A DNA stretch of 5,978 nt from an uncultured Clostridia bacterium (GTDB lineage Bacteria > Bacillota > Clostridia > Oscillospirales > Ruminococcaceae): the NCBI GenBank assembly GCA_937892655.1, contig CALBJC010000109.1, positions 1 through 5,978 of the forward strand, written 5' to 3'. Position 1 is the stretch's first letter. Every line of letters begins with the position of its first letter. Under the pieces are notes generated by a model that made no database searches, was not told the origin of the DNA, and worked only from the letters and a program-made list of their open reading frames with translations. A program made the translations under genes and the position numbers. This document shows positions 1 through 5,978 of the stretch, piece by piece.

Positions 1-377
1 ACATTGGCAACGTTCACAAGTACGCCCGCAAAGAAGATGTGCCGGAGAAGACGATGTTCATCATCACCACCGACGGCTACGAGAACGCCAGCAAGCGCTA
101 CGACTACGACAAGGTGCGCAAGATGATCGAGCGGCAGAAAGAAAAGTACGGCTGGGAGTTTTTGTTCATCGGTGCAAATATAGATGCTGTCGAAACTGCC
201 AGAAGCTTTGGTATTGACGAAAGCCGTGCTGTAAATTATAAAGCTGATAAAACGGGTACAAAGGTTTTGTATAACTGTGTAGCTCAGGCAGTATGCAACG
301 TCAGAGCAAGTGGCGGCAAGGCTCTTTCAGATGACTGGAGAAACGACCTTGACCGTGATTTTCAGAGCAGAAAATAA
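1..377 (+). CDS. VWA domain-containing protein, C-terminal part (5' end outside window)
   Basis: The frame is open from position 3 to the TAA at 375-377, giving 124 residues, and runs off the left edge. A GTG at 39 could be taken as a start, but coding-like sequence continues upstream of it (IGNVHKYARKED), so this is the tail of a longer gene. The segment TMFIITTDGYENAS (about residues 17-30) fits the late VWA strand and loop carrying a metal-site (MIDAS) aspartate. The expected DxSxS part would lie upstream and is not visible. Next come a basic/acidic helix (KVRKMIERQKEKYG) and the strand WEFLFIGANIDAV, a pattern I recall from small cytosolic VWA proteins of Clostridia. No membrane segment is seen. 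VWA domains bind metal and mediate protein contacts; the partner and exact role are unknown. Codon use is strongly GC-ending up to about 158 and AT-ending afterwards (see findings). No terminator follows, and the next gene's promoter begins directly after the stop. Confidence 0.82.
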   Translation, partial: IGNVHKYARKEDVPEKTMFIITTDGYENASKRYDYDKVRKMIERQKEKYGWEFLFIGANIDAVETARSFGIDESRAVNYKADKTGTKVLYNCVAQAVCNVRASGGKALSDDWRNDLDRDFQSRK

Positions 378-406
378 TTGACTTTTTCTTTCACCGTTGG
401 TATAAT
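378..406 (+). promoter_or_regulatory. SigA/sigma-70-type promoter for the MATE gene
   Basis: The -35 box is TTGACT (378-383, five of six consensus bases). A 17-base spacer follows, then a perfect -10 box TATAAT (401-406) preceded by TG at 398-399, which makes an extended -10. Transcription should start near 412-414, giving a leader of about 30 bases before the ATG at 445. The -35 box begins on the base after the stop codon of the upstream VWA gene. No operator-like palindrome is evident around it, so expression may be constitutive; that last point is inference. Confidence 0.88.
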
Positions 407-432
407 ATACTAGTTTGAAATCAAGTTTTCCC

Positions 433-440
433 AAGGTGAT
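433..440 (+). promoter_or_regulatory. Ribosome binding site that fixes the MATE start at 445
   Basis: AAGGTGAT matches part of the complement of the 16S rRNA 3' end and lies four bases before the ATG at 445. An in-frame TTG at 415 would add ten residues, but it sits within a few bases of the predicted transcription start and has no room for a ribosome binding site. The ATG at 445 is therefore preferred. Confidence 0.8.
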
Positions 441-444
441 AAAA

Positions 445-1794
445 ATGTCAAAAAATCAGAATTTTACTGAAGGCCCGATTTTCCTGCCGCTTTTAAAATT
501 TGCTATGCCCGTACTGTTTGCTTTGTTTTTGCAGGCGATGTACGGTGCTGTTGACCTTCTGATAGTAGGTCAGTTCGGCGGCGATAAGGCAGAGGTTTAT
601 GTTTCAGCTGTTTCAACAGGCAGTATGATAATGCATACACTTACCTGCGTTGTAACGGGTATTGCAATGGGCCTTACAGTAAATGTAGGCAGATATATAG
701 GTGCTAAAGAGCGCGAAAAGGCAGGCAGAGCTATCGGCAGCGGTATAGCCCTTTTTGCCATTATGTCGCTTATCCTTACAGTTTTAATGCTCATTTTCTC
801 AAAAGCTATGATAACTGTAATGAAAGCGCCAAAAGAGGCTTTTGACGATACCTTATTATACGTTATAGTCTGCTCTGCTGGTACGATATTCATAACCTCA
901 TATAATGTCTTAGGCTCAGTTTTCAGAGGAATAGGCGATTCAAAAACACCGCTTATAACAGTAGCCATAGCCTGCGTTTTCAATATCGTAGGTGACCTTG
1001 TATTTGTAGCGCTATTCGGATTAGGCGCTCTTGGTGCAGCCCTTGCTACAGTAATGGCTCAAGCGCTGAGCGTTTTAATTTCACTTTTTATCATCAGAAA
1101 AAAATCCCTTCCGTTTGAGTTTTCAAAAAAGTACATAAAGCCTGAAAAAACCTATATGAAATCAACCCTTATACTTGGCATCCCTATAGCTTTTCAGGAT
1201 CTGCTTGTAAGCATTTCATTTTTAGCGATTATTGCTATTGTCAATAATATCGGTCTGACAGAGTCAGCAGGTGTCGGCGTTGCAGAAAAGGTATGCGCAT
1301 TTATAATGCTTTTACCTGCGGCATATATGCAGTCAATGTCAGCCTTTATCGCTCAGAATATGGGCGCAGGTAAGCCAAAACGAGCTAAGAAGGCTTTGCT
1401 TTGCGGTATTGCCTCATCACTTGTAGCAGGTGCTGCTATGTTTTATATAACCTTCTTCCATGGCGATATCTTAGCAGGTATCTTTGCTAAAGACACACCG
1501 ATAATTTTACTGGCTCACGATTATCTGAAAGCGTATGCTATCGACTGTCTGTTCACAGCCTTTTTATTCTGCTTTGTCGGTTATTTCAACGGCTGTTCAA
1601 AAACGACCTTTGTTATGCTTCAGGGCATCATAGGCGGTATATGCGTCCGTCTGCCGATGTCATTTATTTTAAGTAAGGTTACACCTGTATCCCTTTTCAG
1701 AATAGGTCTTGCAACCCCTATTTCGACGGTAGTTCAGATTTTACTCTGCTTTATATATTTTATTGCGGTTTCAAAAAAGAGTAAAAGGATATAA
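445..1794 (+). CDS. MATE family multidrug/organic cation efflux transporter
   Basis: This is a complete 449-residue integral membrane protein, the usual size for the family (about 440-460). It is built almost wholly of hydrophobic segments consistent with 12 membrane helices in two homologous halves. The N-terminal stretch FAMPVLFALFLQAMYGAVDLL followed by VGQFGG (residues 19-46) fits the first MatE repeat, including the acidic residue D37 in helix 1. RGIGDSKTPL (161-170) and AQNMGAGKPKRAKKAL (303-318) are typical family loops. MATE proteins export cationic drugs, dyes or metabolites in exchange for Na+ or H+; neither the substrate nor the coupling ion can be assigned here. It has its own promoter (378-406) and terminator (about 1800-1833), so it is probably a single-gene transcript, with some read-through from the VWA gene possible. 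Codon use is AT-leaning like the genes to its right. NorM, DinF and MepA are family relatives, but no symbol is justified. Confidence 0.93.
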   Translation: MSKNQNFTEGPIFLPLLKFAMPVLFALFLQAMYGAVDLLIVGQFGGDKAEVYVSAVSTGSMIMHTLTCVVTGIAMGLTVNVGRYIGAKEREKAGRAIGSGIALFAIMSLILTVLMLIFSKAMITVMKAPKEAFDDTLLYVIVCSAGTIFITSYNVLGSVFRGIGDSKTPLITVAIACVFNIVGDLVFVALFGLGALGAALATVMAQALSVLISLFIIRKKSLPFEFSKKYIKPEKTYMKSTLILGIPIAFQDLLVSISFLAIIAIVNNIGLTESAGVGVAEKVCAFIMLLPAAYMQSMSAFIAQNMGAGKPKRAKKALLCGIASSLVAGAAMFYITFFHGDILAGIFAKDTPIILLAHDYLKAYAIDCLFTAFLFCFVGYFNGCSKTTFVMLQGIIGGICVRLPMSFILSKVTPVSLFRIGLATPISTVVQILLCFIYFIAVSKKSKRI

Positions 1795-1797
1795 AAA

Positions 1798-1833
1798 ATA
1801 AGCTCTGAGTTTTCCTCAGAGCTTTTATTTTAT
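1798..1833. terminator. Bidirectional intrinsic terminator between convergent genes
   Basis: A perfect 10-bp stem pairs AAGCTCTGAG (1800-1809) with CTCAGAGCTT (1815-1824) around a 5-base loop (1810-1814). On the + strand it is followed by a T-rich run, TTTTATTTTAT (1823-1833), to end MATE transcription. On the - strand the A-run at 1790-1799 reads as ATTTTTTAT, to end the kinase operon. The + strand T-run contains the kinase stop codon (1830-1832), so the two units share one compact terminator. Confidence 0.9.
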
Positions 1834-3053
1834 GCTTTTTTAATTACAACAGTAAACGCCATACAGCCATCAGCCTTGCTTGCAAAGATCTCTCCGCCCA
1901 TTTTGTTCATAAGAGTTTTGCATATATAAAGCCCTAAGCCGCTGCCGGGCTTGTTATCGGTATTCGTGCCTCTGAAAAAGCTGTCAAATATGTGGTCAAA
2001 TTCATTGTCGGGCAGGGTATTACCGCTGTTTTTAACTGTTATCAGCAGACAGTTTTCTTCATAAGAAAAGCTTATTCTGATAAAGCCTGCATCACCATAC
2101 TTGATAGCGTTTTCCAAGATGTTCTGTAATACCTCTTCGCATCTTTCCATATCGCCCATAAGAATACAGTCAGAATACTTTTCTACCGTGAACTCAACAT
2201 TTATAAGCCTCAGCTTTTCGCTGTAATAGCTCTCAATCTTATCCATAAGCGATCTGAGATAAAACTCACCCATAATTACATCAGGGGTAATAATATCATC
2301 TCTTGAAGCCTTGATAATCTGAGATACATATCCTTCAATCTCATCAGCCTTCTGTCCTATATTTTGAGCGATTTCATTTTGCTTTTCTTTACTTTCATAA
2401 AGCCCGCGTGAGAGCGCTTTAGAATATAGCTTTATAGCAGAAAGGGGAGTCTTTATATCGTGAGAGAGCGAAAGCAGCAGTACCTTTCTTTCTCTTACAA
2501 GCTCAAGCTCTCTTAGCTTTTGCTCCTCCATATTTTCTCTTAAAAGGTCAACGCCCCAGATAAATCGCCTGAAAAATGAGTTTTTCGTCTGCTTTAATGG
2601 CGTAGTCAGATTACCCTTTGAAAGCTCATACGGAACATCTGTAAGCTTGTGAAAAGGCTTTAAAATCTTAAATCTGATATACAGCATTATAGCGATAGTA
2701 ATAATCAGCGCTACAAGTAAAGAGATGTTGAGGATGAGCGCAGATTTAGTATTGACATTCTTGCTTACATAATCAAATCTGTAAAGAGTGCCGTTGATAT
2801 CCCTTATGACATAATCACTTTCGGCGTTATAAAAGTTGTCGCTTTGCATCACGATTGCGGTTACATATTCACACTCTGAAATGTCGATACTCTCAAGCCC
2901 GTCTGTCTTTATCTTTTCACAAAGTCTTGCTATTTCTACCCTGTAAGGTCTGCCCTCAACCTTCTGAGCATTATTCAAAAAGATATTAGAGCCTATAAAA
3001 ATAACTACAAATAGCAGTATTACCGTACAAAAAATCTTATTAAACGCTTTCAT
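1830..3053 (-). CDS. Sensor histidine kinase of a two-component system
   Basis: This 407-residue membrane kinase has helix 1 at about residues 7-26, an extracytoplasmic loop of about 78 residues (27-104), helix 2 at about 105-127 and a HAMP-like linker (about 128-180). The dimerisation/phosphoacceptor box is SLSHDIKTPL, with H198 as the predicted phosphorylated histidine. The ATP-binding domain follows: N box NILENAIKYG (311-320), a G1-like box VKNSGNTL (340-347), an F-box region IFDSFFRG (355-362) and the G2 box GSGLGL (370-375). It should autophosphorylate on H198 and pass phosphate to the regulator encoded just upstream. I chose the ATG at 3053; an in-frame TTG at 3065 would add four residues but has no room for a ribosome binding site. 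The gene overlaps the regulator by 14 bases, which suggests coupled translation. The signal is unknown. The sizeable outer loop differs from the tiny loop of BceS-type kinases, so direct sensing of an external ligand is plausible but inferred. Confidence 0.93.
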   Translation of the reverse strand: MKAFNKIFCTVILLFVVIFIGSNIFLNNAQKVEGRPYRVEIARLCEKIKTDGLESIDISECEYVTAIVMQSDNFYNAESDYVIRDINGTLYRFDYVSKNVNTKSALILNISLLVALIITIAIMLYIRFKILKPFHKLTDVPYELSKGNLTTPLKQTKNSFFRRFIWGVDLLRENMEEQKLRELELVRERKVLLLSLSHDIKTPLSAIKLYSKALSRGLYESKEKQNEIAQNIGQKADEIEGYVSQIIKASRDDIITPDVIMGEFYLRSLMDKIESYYSEKLRLINVEFTVEKYSDCILMGDMERCEEVLQNILENAIKYGDAGFIRISFSYEENCLLITVKNSGNTLPDNEFDHIFDSFFRGTNTDNKPGSGLGLYICKTLMNKMGGEIFASKADGCMAFTVVIKKA

Positions 3054-3708
3054 ATCGGTAACCAACTCCCCAGGCAGTTAAAATCCTTTTTGGATTCTTC
3101 GGGTCATCCTCAATCTTTTGTCTTAGCCACTTTATATGAACAGTCAGCGTCTGCGGTTCAGAAAAGCTGTCACTGCCCCATATAGTATTGAATAAATAAT
3201 CCTTGTTGAGCGTTTTGCCCTTGTTTTCTAAGAATAAAACCAGAAGCTCAAATTCCTTTGCGGTCATCTCAACTAGCTTATCATTTTTGAAAACCTCACG
3301 GTTTACTTTGTTTACTCTGATATTACCGTCAGTTATTTCATCAAGCGCATATCTTCTCTTGAAAATGCCTGAGATTTTTGCGATAAGTATATCAATATCA
3401 TAAGGCTTTTCAATGTAGTCATCAGCGCCCAGTAAAAGCCCGTCGAGCTTATCCTTCTTTTCGTCTTTTGCGCTGACTATTATGATAGGGGTATCATTTT
3501 GCTCTCTGATTTTTCTGCAAACTGCAAACCCGTCAATACCTGGTAGCATAATATCAAGTATCACAAGCTTTGAGCCATACTTTTCAAAAAAGCTCAGAGC
3601 CTTTTCGCCGGTATCGGCTACAGAAACTATGTAGCCCTCTGCTCTTAAAAAATCACAAAGAAGCTGGGATAATTCCTTATTATCTTCAACTATCAGAATA
3701 TCAGTCAT
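3040..3708 (-). CDS. OmpR/PhoB-family response regulator
   Basis: This complete 222-residue protein has the usual family length. The receiver domain (about 1-115) carries the acidic pocket E8-D9, the predicted phosphoacceptor D52 in LVILDIMLPGIDG, the switch serine S79 (IIIVSAKD) and the conserved K101-P102. A winged-helix DNA-binding domain (about 125-222) follows, with MTAKEFELL at its start, a recognition-helix region QTLTVHIKWLRQKIEDD and the C-terminal hairpin GVGYRYESV. No key residue is missing. The ATG at 3708 has a weak AAAGGGG ribosome binding site nine bases upstream. It starts 24 bases after the ATPase stop and overlaps the kinase start by 14 bases, so it belongs to the transporter operon. 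Its likely role is phosphorylation-dependent transcriptional control of this operon or of related envelope-stress genes. The targets are inferred; no repeated binding site is visible in the window, and the operon promoter lies outside it. Confidence 0.95.
   Translation of the reverse strand: MTDILIVEDNKELSQLLCDFLRAEGYIVSVADTGEKALSFFEKYGSKLVILDIMLPGIDGFAVCRKIREQNDTPIIIVSAKDEKKDKLDGLLLGADDYIEKPYDIDILIAKISGIFKRRYALDEITDGNIRVNKVNREVFKNDKLVEMTAKEFELLVLFLENKGKTLNKDYLFNTIWGSDSFSEPQTLTVHIKWLRQKIEDDPKNPKRILTAWGVGYRYESV
3066..3071 (-). promoter_or_regulatory. Ribosome binding site for the histidine kinase, inside the regulator gene
   Basis: On the - strand this reads GGGGAG and ends 12 bases before the ATG at 3053, a longish but workable spacing. 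It abuts the alternative TTG (3065) with no spacer, which argues against that start. Because it lies in the last codons of the response regulator, ribosomes finishing that gene could re-initiate here. Confidence 0.55.
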
Positions 3709-3732
3709 CAGAAAATGCCCCTTTTTTAGTTT

Positions 3733-4494
3733 TTACCAGCCCATATCCATAAGCCAGTTGTTGATAGCTCTTTCACGCTCTCTGAGTGTGGCAGAGCCTT
3801 CATATTTACCTAAATTATACTCCTCTTTGATATTTCCGTCAACTATATACAAAACCCTAGAACACTTTGCCGCAACCTTGACATCGTGAGTTACAAGCAT
3901 AATAGTAGTGCCGTCCTCATTGAGCTTTGTAAGCTCATCCATAACCTCATCAGATGATGTTCTGTTCAAAGCGCCAGTAGGCTCATCAGCAAAGATTATT
4001 TCAGGATTATTTATCATACTTCTGCAGATACAAGCTCTCTGAAGCTGACCGCCTGAAACCTCGTTGATGTCATTATCGGCAATATCTAAAATACCAAGCT
4101 TTTGCATAAGCTCCTTTGCTCTTTTTACAATCTCATCCCTTGAACCGCTGTTTTGAGACTGAGTAGCTGGCAGAATGATATTATCCATAACTGAAAGGTT
4201 TTTGAGCATATACATCTGCTGAAAGATAAAGCCCATCTTTTCAAGTCTTAATTCTGAAAGCTCCTTTTGTGAGAGCTTTGACATATCACTACCGCGGAAT
4301 TTTACATCGCCTGCAGTTATGCTGTCCATACCCGAAACTGAATATAAAAGGGTAGATTTACCTGAACCTGAAGGTCCCATAATAGCTACCATCTCACCGT
4401 CTGAGATGGTAAAGCTTACATTTTTCAAAACGTTGTTCTGACGCTTGTTTACGATATATGTTTTGCAAAGGTCTTTTACTTCTAAAATATTCAT
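3733..4494 (-). CDS. ABC transporter ATP-binding protein, MacB/LolD-like (FtsX-permease partner)
   Basis: This complete 253-residue cytosolic ATPase has all the expected motifs: Walker A GPSGSGKST (40-48), Q-loop FQQ (Q92 within 91-93), signature VSGGQ (146-150, V in place of the commoner L), Walker B IIFADEP with catalytic E171, D-loop GALN (174-177) and the switch histidine H203 (VTHD). This set is typical of ATPases that work with FtsX-type permeases as mechanotransmission transporters. The permease is encoded 15 bases upstream. A tail of about 30 residues after the core, with LRERERAINNWLMDMGW at the end, goes beyond the minimal domain; I recall similar tails in clostridial relatives, which is memory and not a search. 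The ATG at 4494 has a strong ribosome binding site. The two-component genes follow after 24 bases. A bacitracin/peptide-detoxification role is possible but not demonstrable here. Confidence 0.95.
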   Translation of the reverse strand: MNILEVKDLCKTYIVNKRQNNVLKNVSFTISDGEMVAIMGPSGSGKSTLLYSVSGMDSITAGDVKFRGSDMSKLSQKELSELRLEKMGFIFQQMYMLKNLSVMDNIILPATQSQNSGSRDEIVKRAKELMQKLGILDIADNDINEVSGGQLQRACICRSMINNPEIIFADEPTGALNRTSSDEVMDELTKLNEDGTTIMLVTHDVKVAAKCSRVLYIVDGNIKEEYNLGKYEGSATLRERERAINNWLMDMGW

Positions 4495-4503
4495 AATATA
4501 AAT

Positions 4504-4510
4504 CTCCTTT
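4504..4510 (-). promoter_or_regulatory. Ribosome binding site for the ABC ATPase, touching the permease stop
   Basis: On the - strand this reads AAAGGAG, nine bases before the ATG at 4494. Its first base is the last base of the permease TAA (4510-4512), so termination of the permease places ribosomes at the next start. This supports coupled, balanced synthesis of the two transporter parts. Confidence 0.8.
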
Positions 4511-5978
4511 TATTCAATGCCTGCAGCCTGAGAAGCTGTAATTGATTTTGTATATAATGAAGTAAGCATAGCGCTTATAATTGTTGCAACAAGTAAGATA
4601 GCAGGGTAGATCAAGAATACCTCAAGCGGTACAATTCTGAATTTTACACCGAATGCCGCACCCATCATCTTAAAAATCGGGTTAATAGTCAGCTTTGTAA
4701 CAGGGGCTGAAATGAGAGCTGCAACTATTGATGAAGCAATGCCGATATAGATAAATCTCATAGAGTGCCACAAAACTATTGATGATGTCTTAAAGCCGAT
4801 TGCCTTGAGCGTAGCTATTTCGCCAAGCTCCTTTGCGATGAATGAACGCTCCATAAGTACGGTTACCAGAGCGATAATGATTATAACAAGTGTAAGTGTC
4901 AGATATTTTACAGCGTCAATAGCAGCTGCAACGCCCGTTACAGTTTCAACCATTTCGCCAGCTGTCATAACTTCTTCATCGCCATAAATACTTTTGAGTT
5001 TTTCAATTCTCTGAGCGATAGTTTTTTCATCAGGCGAGTCTGTAAAACTAAACTGAACAGCGAAACCGCCTGAAATGTAGCTGAAATCAATATCGGTATC
5101 CTGATGAAGTCTTACGCCCTCGCCTAAGTTGTTCATACTCTGATAAAGTCCTGTTACTATACATTCCTTGTCACCGCTTGGCAGGCTTACAGTGATCGTA
5201 TCGCCGATTTTGGCGTCAAGCTTCTGCGCTACCATCGGAGTGATTGCTATTTCATTTGGATTCTGCGGTGCTGTGCCCTCGTGATATTCATACATATCTG
5301 TTGTAGTGTTTATACCAAAAGGTGAAAGCGATTTGAAGCTCTTATCGCCGTGTGAGTAATTAAGCTTGAAATAAACTTCAACTGATGCTCTGCATGGCAT
5401 ACCAAGTGCGCCTATTTCTTCTTCAATATCATCAATAAGCTCATAAAACGGCTCTTTTTCGCCGATAGTGATACAGTCCATAAGCTCATTTGTTTTAGCG
5501 TTGAAATAAACGTCACTCTTGTAAGTGCCAAGCGTTGTAACAAGCTCTCCGCTTCTGAGAGTGTTTGCTGTGTTTACCAAAACCAGAACTATAATCATAC
5601 ATAAAATATATGTGAAGATTATCGATAAATATCTGCGTGGTGCGCTTAAAATGTCGTTGAGCGCCATAAAGAAAGCAGGCTTTGCCTTTGATTTTGAGAG
5701 CTTCAAAAAGCTCTTTTTTGTGTAACGTTCACCCGTCTGACCGTTTCTGATAGCGTCAATAGGGGTAAACTTCTTAACCTTTGATGTGCAAAGATAGCAG
5801 AACAACATAATTATCAAAACTACTGCGATACAGCATAAAAGGTTTGTCAAAATTGTGTTCTGACCCTTTAATACAATAGATTTTGAAACGTTGTCAAGCA
5901 AAAGCTTTGAGAACGGAATGCTTGCAAAGAAACCGATAAATGAACCGCAAAGCGCCATAGCAAGATACTTTACAAGAT
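4510..5978 (-). CDS. ABC transporter permease with FtsX domains, C-terminal part (5' end outside window)
   Basis: The frame stays open through the right edge; the methionine at 5958 is internal, since coding continues upstream of it (LVKYLA). Numbering from that methionine (482 residues), the fragment begins with the end of a first FtsX domain: a partial helix, a helix at about 36-57, then the cytosolic link TPIDAIRNG (65-73). A complete second half follows: helix at about 109-129, an extracellular domain of about 218 residues (131-348), and helices at about 349-369, 400-421 and 446-466. The outer domain has MacB-type periplasmic-core features (PNEIAITPMVAQKL, then IGDTITVSLPSGDKECIVTG). ELGEIATLKAIGF (377-389) is the characteristic FtsX cytoplasmic coupling loop. 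This duplicated layout suggests a full-length permease of roughly 750-850 residues that works with the ATPase just downstream. Such permeases usually export or relocate peptides or lipids, or confer peptide-antibiotic resistance. The substrate is unknown. Confidence 0.9.
   Translation of the reverse strand, partial: LVKYLAMALCGSFIGFFASIPFSKLLLDNVSKSIVLKGQNTILTNLLCCIAVVLIIMLFCYLCTSKVKKFTPIDAIRNGQTGERYTKKSFLKLSKSKAKPAFFMALNDILSAPRRYLSIIFTYILCMIIVLVLVNTANTLRSGELVTTLGTYKSDVYFNAKTNELMDCITIGEKEPFYELIDDIEEEIGALGMPCRASVEVYFKLNYSHGDKSFKSLSPFGINTTTDMYEYHEGTAPQNPNEIAITPMVAQKLDAKIGDTITVSLPSGDKECIVTGLYQSMNNLGEGVRLHQDTDIDFSYISGGFAVQFSFTDSPDEKTIAQRIEKLKSIYGDEEVMTAGEMVETVTGVAAAIDAVKYLTLTLVIIIIALVTVLMERSFIAKELGEIATLKAIGFKTSSIVLWHSMRFIYIGIASSIVAALISAPVTKLTINPIFKMMGAAFGVKFRIVPLEVFLIYPAILLVATIISAMLTSLYTKSITASQAAGIE

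Noticed and set aside
39..41. GTG at 39 as start of the VWA gene
   Set aside because: The frame is open upstream to the window edge with family-like residues, no ribosome binding site precedes it, and starting there would remove most of the VWA fold.
597..983. 128-residue open frame on the - strand inside the MATE gene
   Set aside because: It lies opposite a clear membrane transporter gene, with no ribosome binding site evidence and no recognisable protein features; it is a shadow of the true frame.
3203..3403. 66-residue + strand open frame inside the response regulator gene
   Set aside because: It is antisense to a full-length, motif-complete regulator and its product is low-complexity and Ser/Leu-rich.
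1830..3708. Assigning the two-component genes as bceRS or vncRS
   Set aside because: Motifs place them only in broad families; the kinase loop and operon order argue against bceRS, and vncRS identity would need a sequence search.
3709..3732. Possible separate promoter or terminator between the ATPase and regulator genes
   Set aside because: The 24-base gap holds only the ribosome binding region and an A/T-rich run; no stem-loop or -35/-10 pair is visible.
3570..3752. 60-residue + strand open frame across the regulator start and ATPase end
   Set aside because: It runs through two convincing genes on the other strand and the regulator's ribosome binding region; no independent support.
4805..4987. 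60-residue + strand open frame inside the permease gene
   Set aside because: It is antisense to the FtsX-domain coding sequence, with a Ser/Thr/Val-rich product typical of a shadow frame.
5525..5725. 66-residue + strand open frame inside the permease gene
   Set aside because: It is antisense to the membrane helix and linker coding of the permease; no start signals or domain.
5956..5958. ATG at 5958 as start of the permease
   Set aside because: The frame continues to the window edge, and the fragment begins in the middle of an FtsX domain, so the true start is outside.

Overview
The window looks like a piece of a moderately AT-rich Gram-positive (Firmicutes, Clostridia) genome or metagenome contig. 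Protein style suggests the Ruminococcus/Oscillospiraceae neighbourhood; this is inferred from remembered family resemblance, not from a search. It is densely coding, with no RNA genes, insertion sequences, CRISPR arrays or long empty stretches. No gap between genes exceeds about 70 bases.

Left part, + strand: positions 1-377 hold the 3' end of a von Willebrand factor A (VWA) domain protein, cut by the window edge. Its codon use changes abruptly near position 158. A near-consensus SigA-type promoter (378-406) starts on the base after its stop codon and drives a complete MATE-family efflux transporter (445-1794). A bidirectional hairpin terminator (about 1790-1833) ends this gene and the convergent operon from the right.

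Right part, - strand, in order of transcription: the C-terminal part of a large FtsX/MacB-type ABC permease (5978 down to 4510, 5' end outside the window), its ATPase (4494-3733), an OmpR-family response regulator (3708-3040) and a sensor histidine kinase (3053-1830). Gaps are 15 and 24 bases, then a 14-base overlap, so this reads as one operon. Its promoter is not in view.

A reasonable model is that the kinase senses an envelope or extracellular signal, phosphorylates the regulator, and the regulator controls the transporter operon and possibly other targets. The order permease, ATPase, regulator, kinase resembles pneumococcal vex-vncRS more than bceRS-bceAB. The substrate cannot be read from the sequence. 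I found no clearly novel system. The best leads are the composition break inside the VWA gene and the self-contained transporter plus two-component cassette.
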